Shown piece after piece: positions 14,615 through 20,703 of a DNA stretch of 25,001 nucleotides (position 1 is its first letter; every line of letters starts with the position of its first letter). The DNA comes from a virus. The translations under genes and the position numbers were made by a program. The stretch spans positions 1 through 25,001 of IMG/VR virus record IMGVR_UViG_3300036772_000007. The stretch is one strand, 5' to 3'. Under the pieces are notes generated by a model. It saw nothing but the letters and a program-made list of their open reading frames with translations, did no database searches and was not told the origin of the DNA.

Positions 14615-16437
14615 TTATCAATGAACTTGCCTACAAGGTAACCATCAGGGCAGATGAGTTCCTGAACGGGAAAAAGAAAGTTGAAAGCGGCGTTAAAGAG
14701 CTGAGTGATACCGCTACTAAGGGGCTTGATGAAGTAGGGGAAGCATCCAAAAAGGCCGGTAATGATATCGCTAAAACTGGCGATAAAATCCAGGACTCGA
14801 ACAAAAAAACAAGGAAGTCATTTTCGGATGCGGAGTTTGACGTTAAGAAGTTTGGCGGCGCGGCAGTATCGTCATTTCGTGGTGTCACTGCTGCGGCTGC
14901 CGGGTTCCTTGGTATTGGCGCTGGATTATATGGCGTTAAGCAGTTATTCACTTCCACGGCAAACGAGATAGTCAGAGCCAGCCAGCAGGCTAAGTTTTTT
15001 GGTTCTGACGTGAATAAAATGTTTGGTGTTCAGCGCGGATTCAAACAAGCCGGTCTTAACGGTGATGCGTTTATCTCTGCATCCGGCAATGCCCGCATGG
15101 CCCTGGCTAACATTGCTGACCCGACAGTGTTTGGTGGCCTTACGGGTGCCGCTCAAAACCTTATGGTGCTGGGCGCTCGTACTGGTCTGAACGTTAATAA
15201 CCTTGGCGACCCCAACAAGGCGCTTGGAGAGTTCACCCGTTACGGCAAGAAGCATTCACAAGAGAACCTGATGCAGGTGATGTCTGCGGCTGGGTTTGAC
15301 CCTACAGATGCGGCAAAAATAAAATCTGGTGAGCTGAAGTCGCTTGTCGATTCTGAAACCAAGAAGTCCAATATCACTGCTGCTCAGGTTAAAGAACAAG
15401 AGAATCTGGTGTCTACGCTGGGCCAGCTTGATTCTGAGTTCGCAAGACTAAGGACAGATTTGGCGATAGCATTTGCACCAGAAGTGATTGATGGAATGAA
15501 GGAATTTGGTCAATGGATCAAGGAGCACCACGGCGACATCATTGGGTTCTTCAGGGATGCAGGCGATAAGGTAAAATCATTTACTGAGGCTGTAGGCGGA
15601 GCAACTAAAGCTTTAGAAATAATAGCCTCGGCTTATGCTGGATATAAAATTGGTGGAGTACCTGGGGCTATAGTCGGCGCCACTTTAAATCCAGCCACAG
15701 ATGCTGTTGAGGGTGCCATTTCTGGCACAAGCATCGGTGATTGGATGAACAACTCTGGAATTGATTTAACACCGGGTAACCCATGGTTTTATAGCAGGAA
15801 GCCTGGTGAAGAGCCTGAACAACGCGGCCAATCAGGAAGAAAGCAGATATCTCATGGTGGGTTGGATAACTTGCTTCATGGCTTGATGATGACAGAGTCG
15901 GGAGGTGATCCACTTGCTTACAACGCTGGTTCTGGAGCTGCGGGGGCGTTTCAATTCATGCCAGGTACGGCAAGAGATATGGGACTCCGTGTCGATTCAC
16001 AGGTTGATGATCGACTGAATCCAGAAAAGTCCAGAGCTGCAGCTTCTGTCTACATGCGACAGCTTTTGAATCGATATGACGGCAATGTTGATAATGCTCT
16101 CAGAGCGTACAACTGGGGCATGGGAAACGTTGATAAGTGGATTGCCAATGGTAGTGATATTTCCGCGCTCCCAAAAGAGACAAGGGAATACACTGGTAAA
16201 GTTCATGGCAATATGGGCGAAGCCAGAAACTACTATGCAACGCAGGGCAGAATCGCAGACAGCAGGCCATATCAACTGGCGTCAAGCGGTGGAAACCCGC
16301 AGATAACTAACAGCACCCATATCAACACGGTTAACGTAAACTCTAATCCTCAGACGGTTGATTCGCTAACAAAGAGCATAAATCAACAGGCGCAACGATC
16401 TTCTACTAATGCATCATTCTCTAGTGCGGTGAAGTAA
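14611..16437 (+). CDS. Tape measure protein with C-terminal lytic transglycosylase domain
   Basis: Sets tail length and helps DNA cross the cell envelope. It has 608 residues, short for a tape measure. The N-terminal half is helical and charged (LNGKKKVESGVKELSDTATK), with hydrophobic, possibly membrane-active segments near 90-115 and 325-355. The C-terminal domain (about 415-545) is an SLT-type lytic transglycosylase. It shows ESGG with catalytic Glu429, GAFQFMPGTA at 445-454 and AYNWG at 499-503. It would open peptidoglycan during infection. The ATG overlaps the frameshift stop. Composition becomes more AT-rich from about 15580, hinting that the C-terminal part was exchanged. Its end overlaps the convergent gene by 17 nt. 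Confidence 0.93.
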   Translation: MIINELAYKVTIRADEFLNGKKKVESGVKELSDTATKGLDEVGEASKKAGNDIAKTGDKIQDSNKKTRKSFSDAEFDVKKFGGAAVSSFRGVTAAAAGFLGIGAGLYGVKQLFTSTANEIVRASQQAKFFGSDVNKMFGVQRGFKQAGLNGDAFISASGNARMALANIADPTVFGGLTGAAQNLMVLGARTGLNVNNLGDPNKALGEFTRYGKKHSQENLMQVMSAAGFDPTDAAKIKSGELKSLVDSETKKSNITAAQVKEQENLVSTLGQLDSEFARLRTDLAIAFAPEVIDGMKEFGQWIKEHHGDIIGFFRDAGDKVKSFTEAVGGATKALEIIASAYAGYKIGGVPGAIVGATLNPATDAVEGAISGTSIGDWMNNSGIDLTPGNPWFYSRKPGEEPEQRGQSGRKQISHGGLDNLLHGLMMTESGGDPLAYNAGSGAAGAFQFMPGTARDMGLRVDSQVDDRLNPEKSRAAASVYMRQLLNRYDGNVDNALRAYNWGMGNVDKWIANGSDISALPKETREYTGKVHGNMGEARNYYATQGRIADSRPYQLASSGGNPQITNSTHINTVNVNSNPQTVDSLTKSINQQAQRSSTNASFSSAVK

Positions 16438-17239
16438 TCTGAACGCCAGCGGTAGGGAAATCAGTGGTCAATGGCTTAGCAATGCCAATCATGCTTTCAT
16501 AGCCACCAGAACCGCAGGACATAATATTGATATTAACCTTATCACCTGTTTTGAATAATTGATCTGCCCATGAGCGGGATGCATTGTCGAGACCATTAAA
16601 GTTGACCTCAAGCTTAGCTGGATGCTCTTTAAATCGCATTTCCTCGACATGGCGCTCATCTTTGTCGAGAATAACTTCACTGATGGTAAGATCTTGCTTT
16701 TTTGTATCGCAACCGGAACCCTCAACGTTGTAACTTACTACGGCGACATATTGTTTAGCTTTATTGACTATGAGTATATCGCCATCATACTTATCAGACT
16801 TGTTGATGATTTTACTCAGCGCGGTGTCATCATTTGGTGCTGGTGCTGGTGCTGGTGCTGAGTGATGCGCGTTATAGTAATCTACTGCTTGTTTGTGCAC
16901 GGTATCGATAACCAGTGTTTTATATCTGTCTATTTCAAACGTTATACCCGATAAACTTCTCAGACTTGCAGTCCTCCACTGGTCAATCTCTTTTGGTGAT
17001 TGTGCATTTGATGCTGCGTCGATTCCGTATACGCAATAATACTCAACTGTACGGCGTATATCCGCTGGGGATTCACCAAATTCTGCCAGTGCGTCACCCT
17101 GCTTTGCTACAAGAGTGTCACCAAAGCTATTGCATTGATTTCTTGCGGTCACTACATCTTTATATTCATCTGAATATGCAAGCCCAGCATGAGTCATAAT
17201 TAGGCATGCAACTATTGTTGTGATTGAAATAATTTTCAT
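16421..17239 (-). CDS. Secreted protein of unknown function (moron)
   Basis: A 272-residue leftward gene inserted in the rightward tail operon. Residues 1-22 are a signal peptide (MKIISITTIVACLIMTHAGLAYS) with no lipobox, so a periplasmic or secreted location is expected. An all-helical-looking domain (about 24-125) has two Cys. An Ala-Pro linker (APAPAPAP) follows. The C-terminal domain (about 140-272) looks beta-rich, with two more Cys, perhaps disulfide-linked. AAGGA precedes the ATG by about 7 nt. Strand, position, lower GC and leader suggest a lysogeny-expressed moron acting on the host envelope; that is inference. I recognise no family. The stop lies within the tape measure end. Confidence 0.8.
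   Translation of the reverse strand: MKIISITTIVACLIMTHAGLAYSDEYKDVVTARNQCNSFGDTLVAKQGDALAEFGESPADIRRTVEYYCVYGIDAASNAQSPKEIDQWRTASLRSLSGITFEIDRYKTLVIDTVHKQAVDYYNAHHSAPAPAPAPNDDTALSKIINKSDKYDGDILIVNKAKQYVAVVSYNVEGSGCDTKKQDLTISEVILDKDERHVEEMRFKEHPAKLEVNFNGLDNASRSWADQLFKTGDKVNINIMSCGSGGYESMIGIAKPLTTDFPTAGVQITSPH
16836..16859 (+). repeat. Tandem hexanucleotide repeat, four copies of GGTGCT
   Basis: Four perfect copies of GGTGCT (AGCACC on the coding strand) encode the Ala-Pro linker of the secreted protein. Because the unit is 6 nt, slippage would change linker length without breaking the frame. Confidence 0.9.
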
Positions 17240-17302
17240 ATCAATGTCCTTATGTGGTTTTCCTGACTCTAACCATTAGCTGATGAAAATTCATGCAACA
17301 TC

Positions 17303-17329
17303 GCCCACTCAGGTGGGCTTTTTATTTTT
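17303..17329 (+). terminator. Rightward Rho-independent terminator before the immI-like module
   Basis: GCCCAC (17303-17308) and GTGGGC (17313-17318) with TCAG loop, followed by TTTTTATTTTT on the + strand. The T run points rightward. It would stop tail-operon transcription from running antisense through the repressor gene. The stop codon of the Mnt-like gene lies in the loop. Confidence 0.8.
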
Positions 17330-17668
17330 ACTTTCCAGCGCGAGCTTTTGAGCCTCTTTACGCGCGATATTCTTAAGCTCCTCTTCAAACTCCTTGGTCA
17401 TTATGGTTTTTGCTGCGATCTCCACGAATTCAGGAAGCCTTTCCATTGTCAGTCTCTTAACTGTTTCTTGGGCATGAGCTGAGAAGCTGCCCGGCTCAGC
17501 CGCGCCGAGAAGTCGACCACTATCGGCGTCATTCAAATAGGATTCTGTTAATCGGGTGACAATCTCGGAGTTTAGAGAGCGACCATTTTTTTTTGCACTC
17601 TCCTGCAACCTTTCTTTCAGCTCAGCGGGCAATCGAACGCCGTACGGCGCGATATCTCGAACTTTCAT
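17309..17668 (-). CDS. Mnt/Arc-like ribbon-helix-helix repressor (leftward)
   Basis: A 119-residue DNA-binding protein. Residues about 9-45 have the Arc/Mnt ribbon-helix-helix pattern: beta strand YGVRLP, helix AELKERLQESAKKNGRS, then LNSEIVTRL. The rest is helical and charged and may form the oligomerisation tail, as in P22 Mnt, although longer. The gene faces left, opposite to the Arc-like gene at 17786, with operator-like repeats between. This is the same geometry as mnt and arc in the P22 immI region. It probably represses the antirepressor operon in the lysogen. The ATG at 17668 was chosen; an upstream ATG (17710) would begin inside the operator region. Confidence 0.85.
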   Translation of the reverse strand: MKVRDIAPYGVRLPAELKERLQESAKKNGRSLNSEIVTRLTESYLNDADSGRLLGAAEPGSFSAHAQETVKRLTMERLPEFVEIAAKTIMTKEFEEELKNIARKEAQKLALESKNKKPT

Positions 17669-17694
17669 AGTGTTAATCCGTGTAGCAAGGTTTC

Positions 17695-17768
17695 TACACA
17701 ATGTAATCAAAAACGCTTTGACAATCTATGCACACAATGTAGTATTTGTGTAGTGATTACACAATGTA
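17695..17768. repeat. Three operator-like copies of TACACAATGTA
   Basis: TACACAATGTA, a short inverted repeat (TACA-CAA-TGTA), occurs exactly at 17695-17705 and 17758-17768, and as CACACAATGTA at 17731-17741. Start-to-start spacings are 36 and 27 nt. A further half-site TTTGTGTAG lies at about 17745-17753. The set fills the gap between the divergent Mnt- and Arc-like genes and overlaps the rightward promoter, fitting binding sites for one or both repressors. Confidence 0.75.
17718..17745 (+). promoter_or_regulatory. Promoter for the Arc-like gene and antirepressors
   Basis: A perfect -35 TTGACA at 17718-17723 and a -10 TAGTAT at 17740-17745, 16 nt apart. One operator-like repeat covers the -10 edge (17731-17741) and another the expected start point (17758-17768). 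Repressor binding there should block transcription. No equally convincing leftward promoter was seen. Confidence 0.65.
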
Positions 17769-17785
17769 GAAAATGTGAGGCAGCA

Positions 17786-17947
17786 ATGGAACAGGCACGT
17801 AACATCCCACCAACTGGTATTCGGTTCCCGGAATCATTGAAAGAGATCATCAAGAAAGCAGCAAAAGAAGAAGGTCGCTCACTTAACAGTGAGGTCATTA
17901 AGCGGATCGAACGGAGTTTGAAAGAAGATGGATTTATCAAAGCGTAA
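17786..17947 (+). CDS. Arc-like ribbon-helix-helix repressor (rightward)
   Basis: A 53-residue protein, the same length as P22 Arc. It shows the short beta strand TGIRFP (10-15), helix ESLKEIIKKAAKEEGRS, and LNSEVIKRIERSL, the canonical Arc fold, and is clearly related to the leftward neighbour (both have GRSLNSE). GAGG is 5 nt before the ATG at 17786; the frame is open to 17753, but those codons fall in the operator. In P22, Arc turns down the ant operon after infection, and the same role is inferred here, with the BRO-N and ORF6N genes downstream. It acts as a dimer on the intergenic repeats by analogy. Confidence 0.88.
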   Translation: MEQARNIPPTGIRFPESLKEIIKKAAKEEGRSLNSEVIKRIERSLKEDGFIKA

Positions 17948-17957
17948 ATACGGCGAA

Positions 17958-17984
17958 GCCCTAACTAATTGCAATAGTCAGGGC
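17958..17984 (+). promoter_or_regulatory. Hairpin between the Arc-like gene and the BRO-N gene
   Basis: GCCCTAACT (17958-17966) and AGTCAGGGC (17976-17984) form eight base pairs with one mismatch around a 9-nt AT-rich loop. There is no T run on either side, so it is not an ordinary terminator. It could shape translation of the downstream gene or mRNA stability. Confidence 0.4.
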
Positions 17985-18020
17985 CTCTTATCGAACAAAT
18001 CCAGCGAAGGAATTATCGAC

Positions 18021-18641
18021 ATGAATATTGTAGCAAAATCAGATCTTAACTTCCAAGGCAAAGCGCTTGTGCCGGTATCTAACATTACTGGAACCTGGTT
18101 GACTTCATCCGACCTTGCAAAAGCACTTCAATATTCAAACAGCCGCGCTGTGACAATGATCTATAACAAGTACGCAGACGAGTTTACCAGTGCAATGACT
18201 CAGGTACTCGAAGTGAGTACCTCAGGGGATGAGGTCGGGGTACTCAATCTGAGTACCTCGAAGAACGTTAGGAATTTAAAGAAGAAAGTTCGTGTTTTCT
18301 CGTTACGCGGCGCTCATCTGATCGCCATGTTTGCTCGCACACCTGTAGCCAAAGAGTTCCGCCGCTGGGTGTTGGATATTCTGGATCGCGAAGTTGCACA
18401 GGGTAACGTCAACCCGGCATTCGATTTCAAGATGCACGTTCATAACATCAACGTGGCATGCATTCACTTAGACGCAATGTATGAAATCTGGCGCAATGAG
18501 CTTAGCCCCGCGCTTCGCACTCTCGGTTCTCCGGTAGCGGGGAAAATGGTTGATCGCCTGAAGGATGCATGTGCTCAGGTAAATGGTGTGCGTGGTGGTA
18601 TGGAAAGAGCTTCTGGTTTGAAGGGATTGCAGTATCACTGA
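18021..18641 (+). CDS. BRO-N domain antirepressor-like protein
   Basis: A 206-residue protein. The N-terminal BRO-N domain (about 15-125) is seen in TWLTSSDLAKALQYSNSRAV, VRVFSLRGAHLIAMFARTPV and AKEFRRWVLDILDREV. These are the typical A-L-x-Y and R-x-W-V-L-D signatures of phage antirepressors. The C-terminal part has a Lys/Met/His-rich helix and no recognised domain. Between them lie two VLEVSTS/VLNLSTS segments encoded by a duplicated inverted repeat. The ATG at 18021 has AAGGA 9-10 nt upstream. An in-frame ATG at 17928, overlapping the Arc-like gene, is the alternative start. It probably interferes with a phage repressor, by analogy with P22 Ant control, but the target is unknown. Confidence 0.83.
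   Translation: MNIVAKSDLNFQGKALVPVSNITGTWLTSSDLAKALQYSNSRAVTMIYNKYADEFTSAMTQVLEVSTSGDEVGVLNLSTSKNVRNLKKKVRVFSLRGAHLIAMFARTPVAKEFRRWVLDILDREVAQGNVNPAFDFKMHVHNINVACIHLDAMYEIWRNELSPALRTLGSPVAGKMVDRLKDACAQVNGVRGGMERASGLKGLQYH
18202..18257. repeat. Duplicated GGTACTC-N5-GAGTACC inverted repeat inside the BRO-N gene
   Basis: The first copy is AGGTACTC-GAAGT-GAGTACCT (18202-18222), a perfect 8-bp inverted repeat. The second is GGTACTC-AATCT-GAGTACC (18239-18257), a perfect 7-bp inverted repeat. Their starts are about 36 nt apart, so the duplication stays in frame. The spacers differ in sequence but not in length, as expected if the palindrome itself is under selection. Confidence 0.85.
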
Positions 18642-18660
18642 TGGGCGCATGGGATGGCGC

Positions 18661-18691
18661 AAAAAGAAAAACCGCCAGTTACAGCTGGCGG
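18661..18691 (-). terminator. Leftward Rho-independent terminator upstream of the ORF6N gene
   Basis: CCGCCAG (18672-18678) and CTGGCGG (18685-18691) form a 7-bp GC-rich stem. On the minus strand it is followed by TTTTTCTTTTT (the A-rich run 18661-18671 on the + strand). There is no T run on the + strand, so the polarity is leftward, opposite to the genes on both sides. Confidence 0.75.
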
Positions 18692-18741
18692 CTTACGTTA
18701 ACTACTGATTGGAGTCTTGCATGCAACAATCTTTATCAACT
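18661..18741 (-). ncRNA. Candidate Sar-like antisense RNA covering the ORF6N gene start
   Basis: A leftward transcript of about 80 nt is predicted from about 18741 to about 18661. The promoter is at 18748-18776 and the terminator at 18661-18691. It would be complementary to the ORF6N Shine-Dalgarno (18711-18714) and ATG (18721) and would end just beyond. P22 makes a similar short RNA, Sar, that blocks ant translation. The ends are predictions only. Confidence 0.45.
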
Positions 18742-19506
18742 GCTGTAAATGTAGCAAACGTAGTTCCTGCTGTCGATCCTGATATGTTTCCAGTGATTGA
18801 GTGGGCGGGTGTTCGTGTTGTTACAACTGAAGTTCTGGCTAAGGGGTACGGGTGCGATGAAAAAAATATTCGCATGAATCTATCGAGAAATTTGGAGCGT
18901 TTCGAAGAGGGTAAGCATTACTTCATGATTACCGGTGCAGAGCTTAATAATTTGCGAGCTACTGCCAGTGGCTCACAAATTTCAAGCAAAGCCCGGAGCC
19001 TCACCCTCTGGACTGAAAAGGGCGCGGCCCGCATGTCGAAGATTGTCGACACCGATGAAGCGTGGAATTTCTTTGAGCGGCTGGAGGATGCATATTTTCA
19101 CCCTAACAAGTCAGTTATTCCTCAAACCTACGAAGAAGCGTTGGAAGATCTTCTTGCCAAGGTGAAGGAAAATCGTCTGATTGCAGAACAGCGTGATCAT
19201 GCCGTGCGCACGAAAGCTTGGATTGGTGAGAAACGTGAAGCAACAGCAATGGCAACCGCCTCAGCCGAAAAGCGCAAAGCAAATGCCTTGGCTGAAAAAT
19301 TGGGAGAATGCAGTAAATTCGCAACCATTAAAGCCGTGCATCGTGAAACTGGTGAGAAATTCAGCCCGTATCCAATGCGTAAATGGTGCAAAGAGAATGG
19401 ATTATCGGCCAGGGATGTACCCGATGAAAGCTACGGCACAGTAAAGGCATGGCCTGCTGAAGCATGGAAAGCTGTAAATAACGTGGTGTTACGTAAGTTG
19501 TTTTAA
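18721..19506 (+). CDS. ORF6N domain antirepressor
   Basis: A 261-residue protein. The N-terminal ORF6N-type domain (about 25-120) contains VIEWAGVRVVTTEVLAKGYG, IRMNLSRNLERFEEGKHYF and RSLTLWTEKGAARMSKIV, the typical start of phage antirepressors. A helical, Ala/Lys/Glu-rich linker follows (about 140-195). The C-terminal part carries FATIKAVHRETGEKFSPYPM and RKWCKENGLSARDVPDESYG, a small DNA- or protein-binding domain found on such proteins. GGAG at 18711-18714 lies 6 nt before the ATG at 18721. It is the last gene of the module and is followed by a strong terminator. It probably binds and inactivates a repressor to induce prophage growth; the target is not in this window. Confidence 0.85.
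   Translation: MQQSLSTAVNVANVVPAVDPDMFPVIEWAGVRVVTTEVLAKGYGCDEKNIRMNLSRNLERFEEGKHYFMITGAELNNLRATASGSQISSKARSLTLWTEKGAARMSKIVDTDEAWNFFERLEDAYFHPNKSVIPQTYEEALEDLLAKVKENRLIAEQRDHAVRTKAWIGEKREATAMATASAEKRKANALAEKLGECSKFATIKAVHRETGEKFSPYPMRKWCKENGLSARDVPDESYGTVKAWPAEAWKAVNNVVLRKLF
18748..18776 (-). promoter_or_regulatory. Candidate leftward promoter for the antisense RNA
   Basis: On the minus strand, TCGACA (18776-18771; 5 of 6 match to the -35 consensus) is separated by exactly 17 nt from TACATT (18753-18748; 4 of 6 match to the -10 consensus). It lies within codons 10-19 of the ORF6N gene and points at its start region. Confidence 0.4.
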
Positions 19507-19534
19507 TGCCATGAGAATTCAGGATATCTATCAG

Positions 19535-19557
19535 ACCCGCCTCGGCGGGTTTTTTTA
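19535..19557 (+). terminator. Rightward terminator closing the immI-like module
   Basis: ACCCGC (19535-19540) and GCGGGT (19545-19550) with a CTCG tetraloop, followed by seven T residues. It isolates the island from the baseplate genes that start at 19568, which then depend on read-through late transcription or on a promoter not seen. Confidence 0.85.
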
Positions 19558-19567
19558 TGGGTGAAAT

Positions 19568-20398
19568 ATGAGCATCATCGACCTCAATACGGCAGACATA
19601 TTCAACGCCATTGGTGGCGGCTCTCCACTATCTATCATCGACAGCGTTCTTCATCCGCAATATGTGATCAGAGACAGTACAACAGGAACTGTAGCTCTTG
19701 AATTCAGCGGGATGGCTTCAATTCAGCCAAGTGGAAGGGCACAGATAACTAATGCCCCTGTTGAGCAGGGCACTTATCAGTCTATTAACAAAGTAAAAGA
19801 GCCTTCAAGAGTTCGCTGCTCAATTGTTATCAGCGGGCTTACCGGATTCTCAGGCAGCTTGCCGAACATATTTGACCTGACATTCACCAGTCAGAACGAA
19901 GTGCTCAACACGATTAAAACCATGCTGAGCACGGCATTCACCTATGACATTGAAACGCCAAAAGAGACTCTGGAGAGCTACGACCTCGTTGATCATGCCT
20001 ATGAGGTGAACTCGCAAAAAGGTGTCTCTTTGCTGACTGTTTATCTGGACTTTCAGGAAGTCATACAGCAAATGGAAGTGGTTTTGTCTGGGGCTCAGTC
20101 CAAAAATAAGCCAGTCGATGACCAGAAGAGCCAGGGAATAACCGGGGTGGGGTCGGATCTGAAAGAGGCGGGGGCAACACAGGCAACGGTAGACGACCTT
20201 GGAAAATCATGGTCATCACTAAAAACCTCCGTAAGCGATATTGCGGGAAAGGCATCAAACACCATCACCACTGGCTTTCAAAGCGCACTGGACACAGTTA
20301 AAAAGCCCGTTCTTGACGTTACCAGTAGCGTGACGCAAAAAGCGGCTGAGATTGCGAAAAACATCAATGAGAACATCACCGGGCCAAGGAAAACATAG
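19568..20398 (+). CDS. Dit-like baseplate/tail protein
   Basis: A 276-residue protein whose first 165 residues fit the Dit-like tail domain: SMSIIDS-type start and DSVLHPQYVIRDSTTGTVAL, then RAQITNAPVEQGTYQSINKV with strands RVRCSIVISGLTGF. The [IV]-[ST]-x-x-P-V-E-x-G motif is the usual mark of this family. The second half (from about 175) is Ser/Thr/Lys-rich with helical repeats (DIAGKASNTITTGFQSAL) and looks flexible. It follows the tape measure by function, with the accessory island placed between. It would sit at the top of the baseplate around the tube. It is in series with the plug gene 2 nt downstream. Confidence 0.8.
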   Translation: MSIIDLNTADIFNAIGGGSPLSIIDSVLHPQYVIRDSTTGTVALEFSGMASIQPSGRAQITNAPVEQGTYQSINKVKEPSRVRCSIVISGLTGFSGSLPNIFDLTFTSQNEVLNTIKTMLSTAFTYDIETPKETLESYDLVDHAYEVNSQKGVSLLTVYLDFQEVIQQMEVVLSGAQSKNKPVDDQKSQGITGVGSDLKEAGATQATVDDLGKSWSSLKTSVSDIAGKASNTITTGFQSALDTVKKPVLDVTSSVTQKAAEIAKNINENITGPRKT

Positions 20399-20400
20399 AA

Positions 20401-20703
20401 ATGTTAACCATCTCAATTGAGCCGCAAAAATCACAGTCTATATCCGTCAGTCTTGCAGGTCAGAAATGTGTTATTCGCATGATTCAACGCGAAAGCTTTA
20501 TCTATATGGACTTGACGGTAAATGGTAACCCAATCATGCAGGGGGTACCGTGTCTTTATGGCAATAAGATGGTTGGTTATTCATACCTTGGGTTTAAAGG
20601 TGATCTGGTATTCCTTGATAGCGATGGGCAGCAAGATCCGCATTGGGATGGGCTGGGTAAACGTCACATTCTATATTACATAGAGGAGAGTGAGCTTGTA
20701 TAA
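20401..20703 (+). CDS. Baseplate plug protein (Pam3 gp18-like)
   Basis: A 100-residue beta-rich protein with TISIEPQKSQSISVSLAGQK, ESFIYMDLTVNGNPIMQGVP and GYSYLGFKGDLVFLDSDGQQ. Small proteins with this P-x-x-x-x-Q opening and a Y-M-D strand are the baseplate plug family of compact myoviruses. They sit between hub and tube and block the channel until infection. AAGGA lies about 12 nt before the ATG. The 3' end overlaps the hub gene by 8 nt. The family is recognised from pattern and gene order, so confidence is moderate. Confidence 0.78.
   Translation: MLTISIEPQKSQSISVSLAGQKCVIRMIQRESFIYMDLTVNGNPIMQGVPCLYGNKMVGYSYLGFKGDLVFLDSDGQQDPHWDGLGKRHILYYIEESELV

Noticed and set aside
16076-16306. Frames overlapping the lytic transglycosylase domain on both strands
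   Set aside because: They are shadows of the tape measure frame, whose catalytic motifs are intact.
17669-17785. A leftward promoter for the Mnt-like gene, TTGATT with TGCTAC at 17 nt
   Set aside because: The -10 match is too poor to call, although such a promoter should exist somewhere in this gap.
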